Assembly: GCA_020809705.1 (NCBI GenBank)
Contig: CP085829.1
Coordinates: 1-64,000, forward strand
DNA from: Calonectria ilicicola
Lineage: Eukaryota > Ascomycota > Sordariomycetes > Hypocreales > Nectriaceae
Direction of reading: 5' to 3'
DNA length: 64,000 nt
Within the stretch, counting starts at the first letter, position 1. Every line of letters starts with the position of its first letter. Both the position numbers and the translations under genes were made by a program. Positions 10,130 to 23,155 of this stretch are shown here, in pieces. The notes beneath the pieces were generated by a model that worked only from the letters and a program-made list of their open reading frames with translations, was not told where the DNA came from and did no database searches.

Positions 10130-13100
10130 CTGGTTCTTAGGTTGTTTCCTTATAGCCTTTCTATTTAATTTTAAATTTTCTATCTTTCTCTTTTTTTTAT
10201 AGTATTTTCTTGATTTCCTATTGGTCTTCTAGGTTTTCTATTTGTGATTTATATTTAGGTCCTGTGTTTACCTGGATGCTATTGCTAGGTTCTAGTAGTG
10301 AGATATAGAAGATAAGGTAGACCTTGATGTTGTCTAGGAGGTCAAGCTTGTAGTTGTTTTCTGATATTTTTCTTTTAATTAGGTATAGTTTAATCTATAT
10401 AAAGTTGATTTTCTTATTTTATCTTTTTATTGTAAGATTTTTTGTTATTAGGTAGACTATATCTCCCTTTAAGAAGGATAATCCCTTTAGCCTTTTTAAG
10501 TTATAATGTCTTTTTATTATATTATAGATAAACTTAAGTTCTATTTTTATTTCTTCATATAATTTTCTTAGATTATCTAACTTAATTATAGCTTTTACTT
10601 AAATTATGCCTTCTAAGGGGGCTCAATAAGCATCTAATATAAAGCCAAAGTTAGCTTTTACTAGTATTATTTTAATACTATAATTATAGGATATATTATA
10701 TGCTAATTGTATAATAGGTAACTTTTCTACCTAATTGGTTTGCTTATAATTAATATAGTATTATAGGTATTACTCAATTTTCTAGTTTTGGTATTTAGTT
10801 TATCTATCTATTTGGGGGTAGAAGGCTGTGCTTAATTTATAATTTAACTTTATTAAGGATATTAGGCTTTATTAAAATTTAAATATAAATGGTTATTCTT
10901 TATTTAAAATAATTTTAATTAATAGTCTATATATAACAACTATATATCAAAAGAAAAGATAGGTAAATTATTCTTTATTTATTACTTTATTATAAAGAAG
11001 GTAATAAATTACTTTTATAAAGTAGTTAATAATAATAAAAATACTATTATAATATACTTCTATAATAGGGTCTGCTGATAAAAGAAGGTCAATAATAAAA
11101 TCCATTGTAATTAAGTCCTATAATCATTATATAACAAGAGATGGTTATAATAATCCATATGATTTATATCTTGGTTTTTTAAAGTATTAATATAGGCTAT
11201 ATTCCTTATATACTTATTTAACTTTCTTTTTATCTTACTAAAGAAGAATATCTATTTAACTTATTCAAGGGTTTTATTAATACCTTTATAGCTATATAAG
11301 AGGTATTCATAAATATCCTTTATTAATTCTATTTGGTATTCTTCTAGCATTTGTAGGTAGTCTGTTTTTCCTTCTTCTAGAAGTGCTAGATTATATTCTT
11401 CGATTTTCCTTAGTAGTAGATTGCCCTATTCCACTTATTGTATAGGTATTTCCATAGTAGTGGTTCTGGTTGTACATAGCAATCCTCCTACTCTTATAGT
11501 AGTGATTATTTTCTTTATTTCTATTATCATTCTATTAATTAAGGCTTATTCTAGTTCTCCATTAGTATTATAGATTAATAGTTTTTCTTATATTTTTAGT
11601 TTTTCTATATTATAGTTAGGTCAATAGTTAATTATATCGGTACAGCCATTTTCAGTTCCTTTAATATAGATAATTTAGTAATTAAATTTAGATAGGTATT
11701 CTATATATTATAATTATCTTCCACTAAGTTTTTAAGTAATTATAAAGTAAGTAATATTTTTATAATTAATATATACTATAATTTTATAATTACTTTTTAA
11801 AAGGTATTATTAGAATTCTTTAAAAGTATTAATAATAATAAGGAATTCTTTATTATAGATTAGGTAATTTAATTTAAGGCTATATAGCTTATACAAGTAG
11901 AATGCTATAGGATGTAGATTTCCTTGTTCATCTCGTTATCCAATCTAGGCCCCTAAGGCAAAGTCCAATGCATCAGTTTCTAGCTCTATAGGCTTATTAA
12001 GGTCAAATATTGTAAGGATAGGTTCTTTTAAAATAATATTTTTTATAGCTTCGAATGATTATTATACTTTATTTTCCTATTAAAAGATAATTCCTTTCTT
12101 AGTTAGTTCTATTATACTTAAGGCGATTTTACTAAATCCCTTAATAAATCTTCGGTAATAGTTAGTAAATCTAAGGAAGGCTTATACTTCCTTTACATTA
12201 ATAAATTCCTTCTAATCCTTTACTATAACAACTTTCTTTAGATCTATACAAATTTTGTTAGGGCTAATAATATATCTTAGAAATTCTACTTCTTAAATAT
12301 GGAACTTGCTTTTTTCTAGTTTAATTAGGAGTTTGGCTTCTTGGAGGGCTTTTAAGACCTTATAAATATATTCTTTATATTCTTCTTTGTTTTTAGAGAA
12401 GATAAGGATATTATCTAGGTAGTAAATAATAAAGATATTTAAGTATTCTTATAATATATTAGTTATTATTTATTAGAATGATATTGGTGTATTTATAAGT
12501 TTAAAAGGTATAATTAGATATTTAAATAATTTAAACTTCATTTAGAAAGTGGTTTTCTATTTATGTTCTTCTTTAATATAAATAAGATTATATACTCCTT
12601 TAAAATCTAATGTAATAAAGATATTAGCTTTATAAAGATAATCCTTTATTTTATTAATTAATAATAATAAAATATAGTTTTTAATAGTAATATTATTAAA
12701 CTATTAATAATTTATAATAAGGTATAGCTTCTTATTTTTCTTAGGTATAAATATAATAAGGTAATTAGCTTTAAAGTTTAAAATATAGATATATCCTTTT
12801 TTAAGTATATCTTAGATATATTCCTTTAGGATATTAAGCTTAATTTAGTTAAGATTATAAATAAAGTAAAACCAGATATTAGATCTGTTTTTAAGGACAA
12901 TTTTATAATCCTACTAGCTAAACTTAGGTAATCCAATATCTAATTCTTCTATAAAGAGCTTTTTATAGATTTAGTACTATAGGGGTACATTATACAGTCT
13001 ATCTGTTTCTACTTTAACCTTTATTTCTTTAAGGCTTTTATTAATTTATTAGAATTATATTCTAAGGTAGGCAATTATTTATTATCTTTACCTTTTCTAA

Positions 13101-15500
13101 TCATTCTTATATTTATATTTTATTTCTTTAGGTAATAAAGATTCTCCTTTGCTTATATCTTTTACTTAATTAAGGCTAGGAGTTCAAGATCTTTTATTAT
13201 ATTTTATAAAAATATTGCTAGCTATATTATACTCCTTAGATATTTATACCTAGCCAGTATACCAGCAGATATTAAGATTATATTAGTATAATTATAAATA
13301 CCTTAAAACTAGATTATATTATCCAATATTAATAATATTAAAGGTTATTCCTTAATTCTTTCCTTTAATAAAGACTTTCAGGTAATTAATCTTTTTATTT
13401 ATAATACTATTATTATATTTAAAGGGTATTCCTTCTATATTAATAATTTTATATAGGTTGACTTTTATTATCTATAGTAGTTAAAGTTTATTAATTACTT
13501 AAAGATTTATATAATTTTACTTAGCTCTATTATCTACTATAATATTATATTACTTCCTTTTAATCCTTACTTTTATTTCTAATTATTATTAAGATTACTT
13601 TTTAATTATAAAGTATAGAGCTTTTTTAAGAAGTTCTTTTAGTAACTCCAGGGATTATTGCCCTAGCTGCTCCTACTGCTCTTCTATAGGGGGCTTTATT
13701 CGTTTTTTGGTTTTATTTGGTACTAGGCTATTACTTTATCTACTATATAGATATTATATTTAGGATCTTAATATTTGTTCTAGGGTAGCTTACTATAATT
13801 AGGGAACTTAAGCTCACCTAGTTCTAATATAGTAAACTAATAGTAGGGGTTTCTTTCTATTACTTTATATTGGTTAAAGTATCTCCTATAAGTGCGGTAG
13901 ATAACTATATCTTCTACCCTAATAGGAAAGCATATTATATATTACTTTTATTCTATATATTAAAGGTAATTGTAATTATAATAGCTTATTTATAAAATAT
14001 TCTTATATTCTTTATATATTATATTTAATCTAGGGTTATCCTTCTTATATTGGATAGATTGGGGGTTATAGTTTCCTAGTTACCATTCACTTTATATAAG
14101 TAGAAAGACTTTGTCTCCATCCCACGAGGGTTCCTTAACTTATTAGGCTATTCTTTTAATACTTATTATCTATTTCCTATTTCTATTTTTATTATAAGTA
14201 TAAGTATCCTACTATACTAGTGCTTTATCAGTATACACATCTAGAATAGATGCAAGGATTTCTATCTTCTTAGCTCATTCTAACTATTTGTAAGGGAGGT
14301 AGGACTAGCCTTCTTATTAGATTGATTATGCTTTTTGGATAGCTTTATTGATTTCTTATTGCGGAGTGAGTTTTACCTTGCATAACTTATAGTTTTCTAT
14401 ATATTGCTTAACTATAGTGGTTGGTTTATATTTCTTAATAATAGTAAGAATAACTTTTCCTATAATATCCTCTTTTCCTTCTGATACTAGGGTCCATTGA
14501 GTTTTTATAGTATTGAGTTGTTTCTATCTTTCTAGTATAGGTTTGAACTAATTTCCTGTTTTCAGGGAGTGGCATTTAAAGGATTTATGTCCTTTTTTTC
14601 CGTAGTTAAAGCAGGTAATCTTACTTTTATTATATCCCTAGGTAGTGTTAAGTTCCATTGGTCCTAAATGAGTCCTATATGTAGTACTTTATTGCTTATT
14701 TTAGGTTTTTCCTTTATTTAGGATATATAGGTTTTTGTTATCTTGGGTGTGTTCTTTATATTAGTTAAATTATCTTTTATTAATCTTAATAGTACTTTTA
14801 ATATACTTTGAGAGTTTTTCTAATTAATCTTTCTTATAGATTTTATTCTTAACTTCGCTCTTTAAGCCTTTATAATAAAGTTCCATTAGTGCATTGTCAT
14901 CCTAGGCTATTTATGCTATAATTCTTTTAAACTCGGCCAAATACTAGCTGCAGGATTTTATTTATTTAAGTTTATATAACTAGTTTATAGCTTATTATTC
15001 TATATTAATTGTGCTAAAATTGTCTTTAATAGCGATTTTGAAATGTTCTTAATCTTTAAAGATCTCTTAAGTCTCTTTATTTTGGTTAGTGTCGTCCTCA
15101 TTTTCCAGATAGTCCCTTATAATAGGTTCAAACCATACTCCTGTATCTCCTTGGAGGAGGGTTTTGGTGTATAATACCTGGGCTTTGGGGGTTGCAAGTT
15201 GTGTTGGGAAGAAGCGAAAGTATCCCTTCATTCGGGTGAGGAAGGGGATTACATTGGCAGCCTTTCCTAGGAAGGGTTCTAGGACCGGGGGTCTTAGAAT
15301 TTCACTAATGTCTTTACCCTTATTTCTTTTAACTGTGGTGGTTCTGGCTTTTTCTGCTTTAAGTTATACTTGTGTATTTGTGAGTTTCTTTTTGACCTAC
15401 TGTAGTTCTGTAGTCAACTTAGTGTTGCTGGGAGGAGCAGTGGCGGCGGGGTTTTTTCTAGATATTGTTATTGTTTAATTGTTAATGTAGGTAACCAACT
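10130..15500 (-). pseudogene. Gag-pol relic of Gypsy element 1
   Basis: Order on the minus strand: gag (about 15480-14500, with a zinc-knuckle remnant near 14600), protease region (about 13600), reverse transcriptase (about 12900-12050, box YLDN near 12410), RNase H (about 11950-11700), integrase (about 11450-10400) and a short C-terminal tail. It is placed by alignment by eye to the better preserved element 2. Almost every domain is broken by stops and the sequence is strongly AT-biased. No function can remain. Confidence 0.75.
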
Positions 15501-15518
15501 GAATAAGAGCTTTTAATG

Positions 15519-15905
15519 TATAACAATCTAGTCAATTCCTAACTTAATAAACTAATTAAAATGAAGGGTTTATTATTAGTAGGATAGTTAGGTGTGTTAT
15601 AGTAAATAAAGTAATAGAAGTATTATATTAGGTAATAGTTAATTATAATTAAAGTAATTAAGTTATATTAAAAGCTAGTTAGTATTAGCTATAAGGGTAG
15701 ATTCTAACTTATCTATATACTTTTATATTAACAAGTAATTACTTATTATTCTAATAATCTTTATAGCAATTACTTTTCAATTGTGGTAATTGCATCATAA
15801 TCACACAAATGATCATGATAGGCATGGTGATCGCGGTCTAGGGTAGGTGAGTCCAATGTTCATTCTGACAGTTGTGACCGCCCTGGTCTAGCATGGGTCA
15901 TAACA
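15519..15905 (-). repeat. LTR of Gypsy element 1 (5' LTR in element orientation)
   Basis: This 387-bp copy matches 9030-9416. Its first half (15519-15790) is AT-shifted, for example TATAACAATCTAG against TGTAACGGTCTGG. Its outer 100 bp are almost unchanged. Confidence 0.9.
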
Positions 15906-16209
15906 CTTTGTTGGTTCTTCGATCTCCGTAACCGTCCATGGGCCCTGAAGCTTGAGGGCTATTCTTTCCTTTGTCCGCCCTTGGATTTTATAATCCGTGC
16001 ATGCAAAGGCCGGAGCGTAGGGGAGCCCTTACCTTAAGACTGAATGTATTTACCAAGGTTTTAATTTGTGTGGCTTGATCTTAGTGCTCTCCGGTGTTAG
16101 GAGGATTATCCTCTTTAGCATATTATAGAATTTAAAGTCTTTTGTGGTTTTTAACTGAAGAAGAAGTCTAGCTGGTAGACTAAAGTGAATGATTATGGTT
16201 GGCGATAAT
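15906..16209 (-). pseudogene. Helitron helicase, middle segment between the two Gypsy elements
   Basis: The minus frame reads SPTIIIHFSLPARLLLQL, then FYNMLKRIILLTPESTKIK, a stop, and GLPYAPAFACTDYKIQGRTK. The last part is the same TDYKxQG motif as in the copy at 7656-8086. It is flanked by the TSD of element 2 (ATAAT, 16205-16209) and of element 1 (CTTTG, 15906-15910), which fixes its limits exactly. Confidence 0.8.
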
Positions 16210-16828
16210 TGTAACGATCTGGTCAATTTCCCAACTAGGTGAACCAATCAGAGCGAAGGGTGCTCTTCGAAGAAGAGTTACTCTGTCCAGGACAGGTGAC
16301 TTCCTTCCCTCTGATTGGTTCTGCATTTGTCTTAGTCTTTGGCTTTTGATTGGCTGGAAAAAAGTGTTACGTCTGGAAAGAGCGGGGCCACGCGAGTTCT
16401 CGACAACTTGACAAAACTTCTTCGAAGAGCTCCTTTGCGCGTGGGCCCGGAGGGCCCTGGCCCGATAGGGCCAAGCTCCCCCTGTTAATGTTGGCAGGAT
16501 GGTCAGGCGCGTTATGGTACTAGAACGATAGGAGTGTTACATTAGGTAATGGTCAATCGCAATTGAGGTAACCAAGTTGTATTGAAAGCTGGTTAGTATT
16601 AGCCATAAGGGCAGATTCTAACCTGTCTATATACCATTGTCCTAATAGGCGCTCACTGTGTTGGTTCTATCTAAGGTGTTGGTGATCAAGTAGGTGATCA
16701 CACAGTGATTACCAACATCATGGGTGATCGCAAGTAAACGCTTTCTTATTGGTTGGTGTGGGGCTATAGGGTAGGTAGGTGTTAGTTCTGCCACTATAGA
16801 CCGCCCAGGCGTGTCATGGGTCATAACA
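16210..16828 (-). repeat. LTR of Gypsy element 2 (3' LTR in element orientation) with 224-bp extra block
   Basis: The LTR runs from TGTAACGATCTGG to CATAACA. It matches 23156-23550 except for an additional block at 16261-16484. The matching LTR of element 1 also lacks this block. Confidence 0.9.
16261..16484. repeat. 224-bp insertion inside an LTR, with 14-bp inverted repeats
   Basis: The block interrupts the LTR between GAAGGG and TTAAT. It contains perfect 14-bp inverted repeats GCTCTTCGAAGAAG (16262-16275) and CTTCTTCGAAGAGC (16417-16430), and a GC-rich end with GGGCCC words (16440-16480). It has no coding frame and is not AT-shifted. Confidence 0.6.
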
Positions 16829-16923
16829 CGATGTCCCCCCTCTGTTGGTCTTGTCCTCAAGGCCCATTCAGTCGACCTTGTGTGTGAGTTCCCCATTTTT
16901 AACCTTCAAAATATTTTCTAATC

Positions 16924-17433
16924 ATGCCTCGTGGCTCAGGTAATTCCAAACCTCGTCTTCGCGCCAAAGCTCGGGCTCAACTTATCAATTCGGCGGGTTT
17001 TGAAATCATGCCGTGTTCTTTCTGTTCTTCCAAGGGCTTACAATGCAAGATATTGCCGGATTCTGGTGACCGTTGCGGCGAGTGTACTCGTCGTGGTAGA
17101 ACGTGTGATGCTTCAGAGGCATCCTTGGCCGCATGTGCGTTATTTTTGTGGTAGTGACTGTGGTTGGTTGCTAATTCTGTAGTGAACCGGATAAATCGGG
17201 AGTCTGATCGTTTGGATGTGGAGGAGGAGGTAGCTGAGGAAGAGTTTCTTCGTGTGCAAGCAGAGGCGCTTGCTGCTCAGGCCAAGGTTCAGGAGTCCCT
17301 GAACCGGTTATCCCGCCTTCGTCGTCAGAAGCGTCAGCTCAAGACAAAGGGTGTGGAGATGGTGCGTCGTGGCCTTTCTTCCTTGGACGAGTTAGAAGAG
17401 GCGGATCGGGTGGAATCGGAGGCTGTTGTTTAG
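16924..17433 (+). CDS. Antisense accessory ORF of Gypsy element 2 (Zn2Cys6-like, coiled coil)
   Basis: Exons 16924-17134 and 17183-17433 join through a 48-bp intron (GTGCGT, GCTAAT, TAG; phase 1) to give 153 residues starting MPRGSGNSKPRLRAKARAQ. The cysteine cluster has spacing C-x2-C-x6-C-x9-C-x2-C-x6-C, exactly that of Gal4-type binuclear zinc clusters (CSFC, GLQC, RCGEC, RTCD). A long charged coiled coil follows (about residues 75-135). The stop at 17431 and another TAG two codons later interrupt a tail that would otherwise reach 17544 and matches the tail of the element 1 copy (IDWNAVDLDGLLG). It lies antisense to pol, convergent with it and beside the 3' LTR. Known Gal4-type clusters bind DNA; whether this one does is unknown. 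Confidence 0.7.
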
Positions 17434-17559
17434 GCGTAGTCTTTGGGAGCAATAGATGTTATTGATTGGAATGCTGTTGACCTTGACGGTTTGCTTGGTG
17501 TTATGTCCTTAGAAATGCTTCTAATATCTTTGAGTAGTGTGTGAGGTGCTTTGTAGGTT

Positions 17560-20500
17560 CCTATGTTGTTTCTTTATAGCCTTTCCATTTAATTTCAAAT
17601 TTTCTATCTTCTTCTTGTCTTTGTAGGATTTTCTTAACTTTCTATTAGTTTTCAGGGTTTTCTATTTGTGGTTTATATAATGGTCTTGTATTGACTTAGA
17701 TACTATTATCAGGTTTAAAAAGAGAAATATAGAAGATAAAGTGTACCTTAATATTATCAAGGAGGTCGAGTTTGTAGTTATTTTTTAATATTTTTCTTTT
17801 TATTAGATAAGGTTTAATTTATATAAAGTTAATTTTCTTATTTTGTTATTTTATTATAAGATTTTTTATTACTAAATAAACTATATCTCCCTTTAAAAAG
17901 GTTAATCCTTTTAACCTTTTTAGATTATAATGTCTTTTTATTATATTATAAATGAACTTAAGTTCAGTTTTCATTTCTTTATGTAGTTTTCTTAGGTTAT
18001 CTGATTTGATCATTACTTTTATTTGGATTATATCTTCTAAGGGGGCTCGGTAAGTATCCAGTATAAAGCCAAAGTTGGCTTTTATTAGTGTTGTTTTAAT
18101 ACTATAATTATAGAATGTATTATATGTTAATTGTATGATAGGTAATTTTTTTACTTAATTAGTTTGTTTATAATTAATAGAGCATTATAGGTATTACTTA
18201 ATTTCCTAATTCTAGCGTTTAGTTTATCTATCTATTTGTAGGTGGAAAGCTATGCTTAGCTTATAGTTTAGCCCTATTAAGGATATTAGGCTTTACTAGA
18301 ACTTAGATATAAATAGCTATCCTCTATTAGATATGATTTCTATTGGTAGTCTGTATATAGCAACTATATGTCGGAAGAAAAGGTAGGCAAATTAGTCTTT
18401 ATTTATTACTTTATTATAAGGAAGGTAGTAGGCTGTTTTTGTAAAGTGGTTGATAATAATGAAAATACTATTATAGTATACTCCTATAGCTAGGTCTACT
18501 AACAAAAGGAGGTTAGTAATAAAGTCCATTATGATTGAGTCCTATAATTATTATGTGATAGGGGATGGTTATAATAATCTATATGGTTTATGTCTAGGTT
18601 TTTTAGAGTATTAATATAGGCTACATTCCTTACATACCTATTCAACTTTCTTTTTCATCTTACTAAAGGAAAATATCTATTTAACTTATTTAAGGGTTTT
18701 ATTAATGCCTTTATAGCTATATAGAGGATGTTCATGAATTTCCCTTATTAGCTCTATCTGGTATTCCTCGGGTACTTAGAGGTAGTCTGTTTTTTCTTCA
18801 TCTGGGAGCAAGAGATTGTATTCTTCGATTTTCTTTAGTAGTGGATTGCCTTATTCCACTCATTATATTAGTATTTCTGCTGTTGTAGTTCTAATTGCTC
18901 GTGGTAGTCCTCCTACTCGAATGGCGGCGATTATCTTCTTTGTTTCTATTGTCATTCTGCTGATTAGAGCTTGCTCTAGGCCTCCATTAGCATTGTAGGT
19001 TAGTAATTGTTCTTGTGTTTTTGGTTTTTCTGTATTGTAATCAGGTCGGCGGCTGATTGCATTGGCACAGCCATTTTCGGTCCCTTTAACATGGACGATT
19101 TGGTAGTCGAACTTAGAAAGATATTCAGTATATCATAACTATCTTCCACTAAGCTTCTAGGTTGTTGCAAAGTAGGAGATGTTTTTGTGGTCTGTGTACA
19201 CTGTGATTTTGTGATTGCTTCCTAATAGATATTGTCGGAATTCTTTAAAGGCGTTTACAATAGCAAGGAATTCTTTGTCGTAGATGGGGTAATTTAACTC
19301 AGGGCTGTGTAGCTTATGTAAGTAAAAGGCTATAGGATGCAGGTTTCCTTGATCGTCGCGTTGTCCGATTTGGGCACCTAGGGCGAAATCTGAGGCATCG
19401 GTTTCCAATTCTATAGGTTTACTCGGGTCGAACATCATTAGGATAGGTTCTTCCAGAATAGCATTTCTTATAGCTTCGAATAATTATTGTGCTTTAGTTC
19501 CCCATTGGAAGGTAACTCTTTTCTTAGTTAATTCGGTTATTGTAGAGGTAATTTTGCTGAATCCTTTAATAAATCTTCAATAATAGTTCGTAAAGCCAAG
19601 GAAGGCTTGTACTTCTTTTATATTTTCTGGTACTTTCTATTCTTGTACTGCTGTAATTTTCTTAGGGTCTATGTGGATTTCGTTAAGGCTAATAATATGT
19701 CCTAGGAATTCTACTTTCTAGGTGTAGAATTTGCTTTTCTTAGGTTTAACCAGGAGTTTGGCGTCTTATAGAGCTTTTAAGACCTTATAGATATATTCTT
19801 TATATTCTTCTTTATTTTATAAGAAAATAAGGATATCATCTAGGTAACAGATAATAAAGATATTCAGGTACTTGTGTAGTATATTTATTATTATTCTTTA
19901 GAAGGATATAGGTGCATTTATAAGTCCAAAAGGTATTACCAGATATTCAAACAATCTAAACTTTATTTGGAAAGTAGTTTTTCATTTATATCCTTCTTTA
20001 ATACAAATAAGATTATATGCTCCTTTAAGATCTAGTATAATAAAAATATTAGCTTTATAAAGGCAATCTTTTATTTTATTAATTAATATTAATGGAGTGT
20101 GATCTTTAATAGTAATATTATTAAGCTATTGGTAGTCTACAATAAGGTATAACTTCCCGTTTTTCTTAGGCACAAATATAATAAGGTAACTGGCTTTAGA
20201 GTTCGAAATACAGATATATCCTTTTTTAAGTATATCTTAGATGTATTCCTTTAAGGTATTAAGCTCAACTTAATTAAGATTGTAAATAAGGTAAAATCGG
20301 GTGTTGGATCTGTCTTTGAGGACAATTTTGTGATCTTACTAGCTAAATTCAGGTAGTCCAGTATCTAGTTTTTCTGCGAAGAGCTTCTAGTAGATTTTGT
20401 ACTATAGGGGTATATTATATAGCCTGTTGGTTTCTAATCCTTCTTTTATTTCCTTAAGGCTTTTGTTAATTTGTCGGAACTATGTTCTAAGGCAGGTGAT

Positions 20501-23150
20501 TGTTTGTTGTTGTTGCCTTTTTTAACTGTTTTGATGTTTGTATTTGGTTCCTTTAGGTAGCGAAGATTCTCCTTCACTTATATCTCCTACTCGGTTGGGG
20601 CTAAAAGTTCAAGATCTCTTAGCTAGGTTTGTGGAAATATTATTAGCTGCATTATACTCCTCATGTATTTGCACCTGGCCAGTATACTAATAGATATTAA
20701 GGTTATACTTGTATAACTATAGGTACCCTAAAACTAGGTCATATTATCTAATATTAATAATATTAAAGATTATCCCTTGGTTTTTTCCTTTAATAAAGAC
20801 TTTTAAATAATTAATCTTTTTATTTATAATGCTATTATTATATCCGAAGAATGTTCCTTCTATATTAATAACTTCATAAGGGTCGACTTTCATTATCTAT
20901 AGTAGCTAAAGTTCATTGACTACTTAAGGATTAATATAATCTTATTTAGCTCCGCTATCCACCATAGCATTATACCACTTCCCTTTAATCCTTACTTTTA
21001 TTTCCAATTATTATCGGGGTTGCTCTTTGATTGTTGAGTATAGAGCCTTCTTAGGGAGTTCTTTCGGTAACTCCAGGGGTAGCTGCTCCTGTTGCTCTTT
21101 TACAGGGGGCGTTTGTCGTTTTTTGCCTTAATTTGGTGCTAAGTTATTGCTTTGTTTATTATATGTATATCGCACTTGGGGTCTTGACATTTGTTCCATG
21201 GCAATTCATCGTAGTTAGGGAACTTAGGTTCGCCTGGTTCTAGCATAGTGAATTGGTAGTGAGGGTTTCTTCCCTTTACTTTATATCAGTTGAATTCCTT
21301 CCTATAGGTACAGTAAATAGCTATGTCTTCTACCCAAATAGGAAAGCATACTATATATTGTTTTTGTTCTATGTATATAAAGTAGTTGTGATTATAGTAG
21401 CTTATCTATGAGATATCTTTATACTTTTCATGTACTATATTCAGTCTAGGGTTATCTTCTCTATATTAGATAGGTTGGGGGTCAAGGTTTCCTGGTTGCC
21501 ACTCACTTTAGGCTAGTAGGAAGACTTTATCTCTGTCCCACGATGGTTCCCTGACTTGTTGGGCCATTCTTTATACACTAGTTGTCCACCTTCTCTTGCC
21601 ACGCTTGTTGTAGGTACAAGTGTCCCACTAAGCTGGAGGTTTATTGGTATAGATATCTATCATGGATGCTAGGATTCCGATCTCTTTAGTTCTTTTTAAC
21701 TATTTATATAGTAAGCAGGCTTTACCTTCCTCCTGTATTAACTATACCTTGCGAATAGCTTTATTGGTTTCTTGTTGTAAGGTGAGTTTAACCTTATGAA
21801 GTTTATAGTTTTCTTTCTGTTATTTAATAATAGTAGTAGGTTTGTGTTTGGTGATAATAGCTAGGGTGGTTTTTCCTGTGGTATTATTTTTCCCTTCTAG
21901 CACAGGAGTCTATTCCTTCTGTGTTTCACTGGTGAATTTTTTGACAGTGTTGAACTACTTCCCTTCTTAGACAGGTTTAAATTGGTTTCCTATTTTAGAG
22001 GAGCGGCATTTAAAAGATTTATACCCTTTCTTCCTGCAGTTGAAACATGTGATCTTGGACTTATCCTTTTGTTAGGTTATACCCAGTTCCATAGGTCCTG
22101 AATGGGTTCCATGTGCAGTACTTTCAGTTCGTTTAGATCCAGTGTTAGCAGGTTGGGTTCGGGTTTTTTGATTTTTCTACTACCTTCTTTCAAACTATTT
22201 ATTATCAATCTATACTGCGTGGGCTGTGTACTTGGAAAACTCTATGGGAGGTTCTAGGAGTCGATATATTTCGTCTTGGACGCTTTTCTTGAGTCGTTTG
22301 TAGAATTTATCGATCATTGTTTCTTCCATCCAATTGAGCTTGGCTGCGTGGTACTGGAAGTTGGAGAGGAAGTTACTGCAAGATCCTTTCTGGGATAGTT
22401 TGCTTAGTTCCCTCAAGGCAACTTGTTTTTTATTAATTATTCCAAATTGGGTTTAGAGTTCTTCTTTGAAATTGTTAAATGAGTTAAAGAGTTTTTGGGT
22501 TGTACTATCGACCTGATCCCACGGTGTGGTAACGAAGATTTTAAGGTATTTGGACATAGTTCTTAATACCTTTCCTTCCAATTATCCCACAGCGTGTTAG
22601 ACTCTCAGTCTCTCACTTTATCCGAATGTTAAGGGGTAGAGAGATTGGTAGCTTTTGACCTGTGTAAGCCATTCGTATAGGGTGGCGGCGTCCCCTCCCC
22701 ACATAGGTGGCTCTTTAGGCTTGATTACTTCTCCAGGGTCTTTTCCATAGGCGGTGAAGTTACCAAGCTCTTCTAGGTGTTGCTGATAATTTTGGGCTGT
22801 GTTTACTTGTTGCTATCCTAGAGCATTTACCGTGTCCCTAAGGTCCTATATATTATTTACTTTGTTAAACCTTTGCTGTAGGAACTTATATTGGGTAGCA
22901 AGTCGATTAAGTAGCTTGCCCAGTTTTCGGTTTTCTTGTTTGAGTTTCTGATAATGTCTCTCGTCTGGGTCATCTTCTTCACTACTGACTTCTTCCGGGG
23001 CTTCCATCCCGAGGTCCCCGTCGTAGTCCACAGGTACATCTTCCTGTGGCTGGTCCTGAGGTGGACTGGCGGAGGTGCTTGGGGTTGGAGCAGATATGTC
23101 GGCAATATTATTCAATTGAAGATGCGGGTGACTAACTGAATAAGAGCTTT
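17560..23150 (-). pseudogene. Gag-pol relic of Gypsy element 2
   Basis: From right to left on the minus strand: gag N-terminus with an acidic segment and a coiled coil (about 23100-22850), gag core with WGGDAATLYEWLTQV (about 22700), a helical gag part (22416-22210), zinc knuckle (about 22040), protease region, reverse transcriptase (about 20450-19550; YLDDILIF near 19850), RNase H (19438-19157; TDASDFALGAQIGQRDD and VYTDHKNISYF) and integrase (about 18950-17800). RNase H is open over 93 codons, while other parts carry many TAA/TAG stops at positions where Gln is expected. The domain order RT-RNase H-integrase is that of Ty3/Gypsy (Metaviridae). Confidence 0.85.
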
Positions 23151-23155
23151 TAATG

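Larger units (their letters stand above)
9030..15905 (-). mobile_element. Ty3/Gypsy LTR retrotransposon 1 (decayed), inserted in the Helitron
   Basis: The element is bounded by 387-bp LTRs and a perfect 5-bp target duplication CTTTG (9025-9029 and 15906-15910). Gag-pol reads on the minus strand, so the right LTR is the element's 5' LTR. The internal region from about 10150 to 15100 is extremely AT-rich and full of stops. The terminal parts (9417-10130 and 15120-15480) keep ordinary composition. The reverse transcriptase box near 12400-12425 reads YLDN in place of YLDD, a G-to-A change that removes a catalytic aspartate. An antisense ORF lies next to the left LTR. It shares its plan and family with element 2 at 16210-23550. 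Confidence 0.9.

Noticed and set aside
15164..15478. Plus-strand ORF with hydrophobic C-terminus in Gypsy element 1
   Set aside because: It lies opposite the gag region of the element, has no ATG at the given start, and its hydrophobicity is what the reverse of charged gag codons gives.
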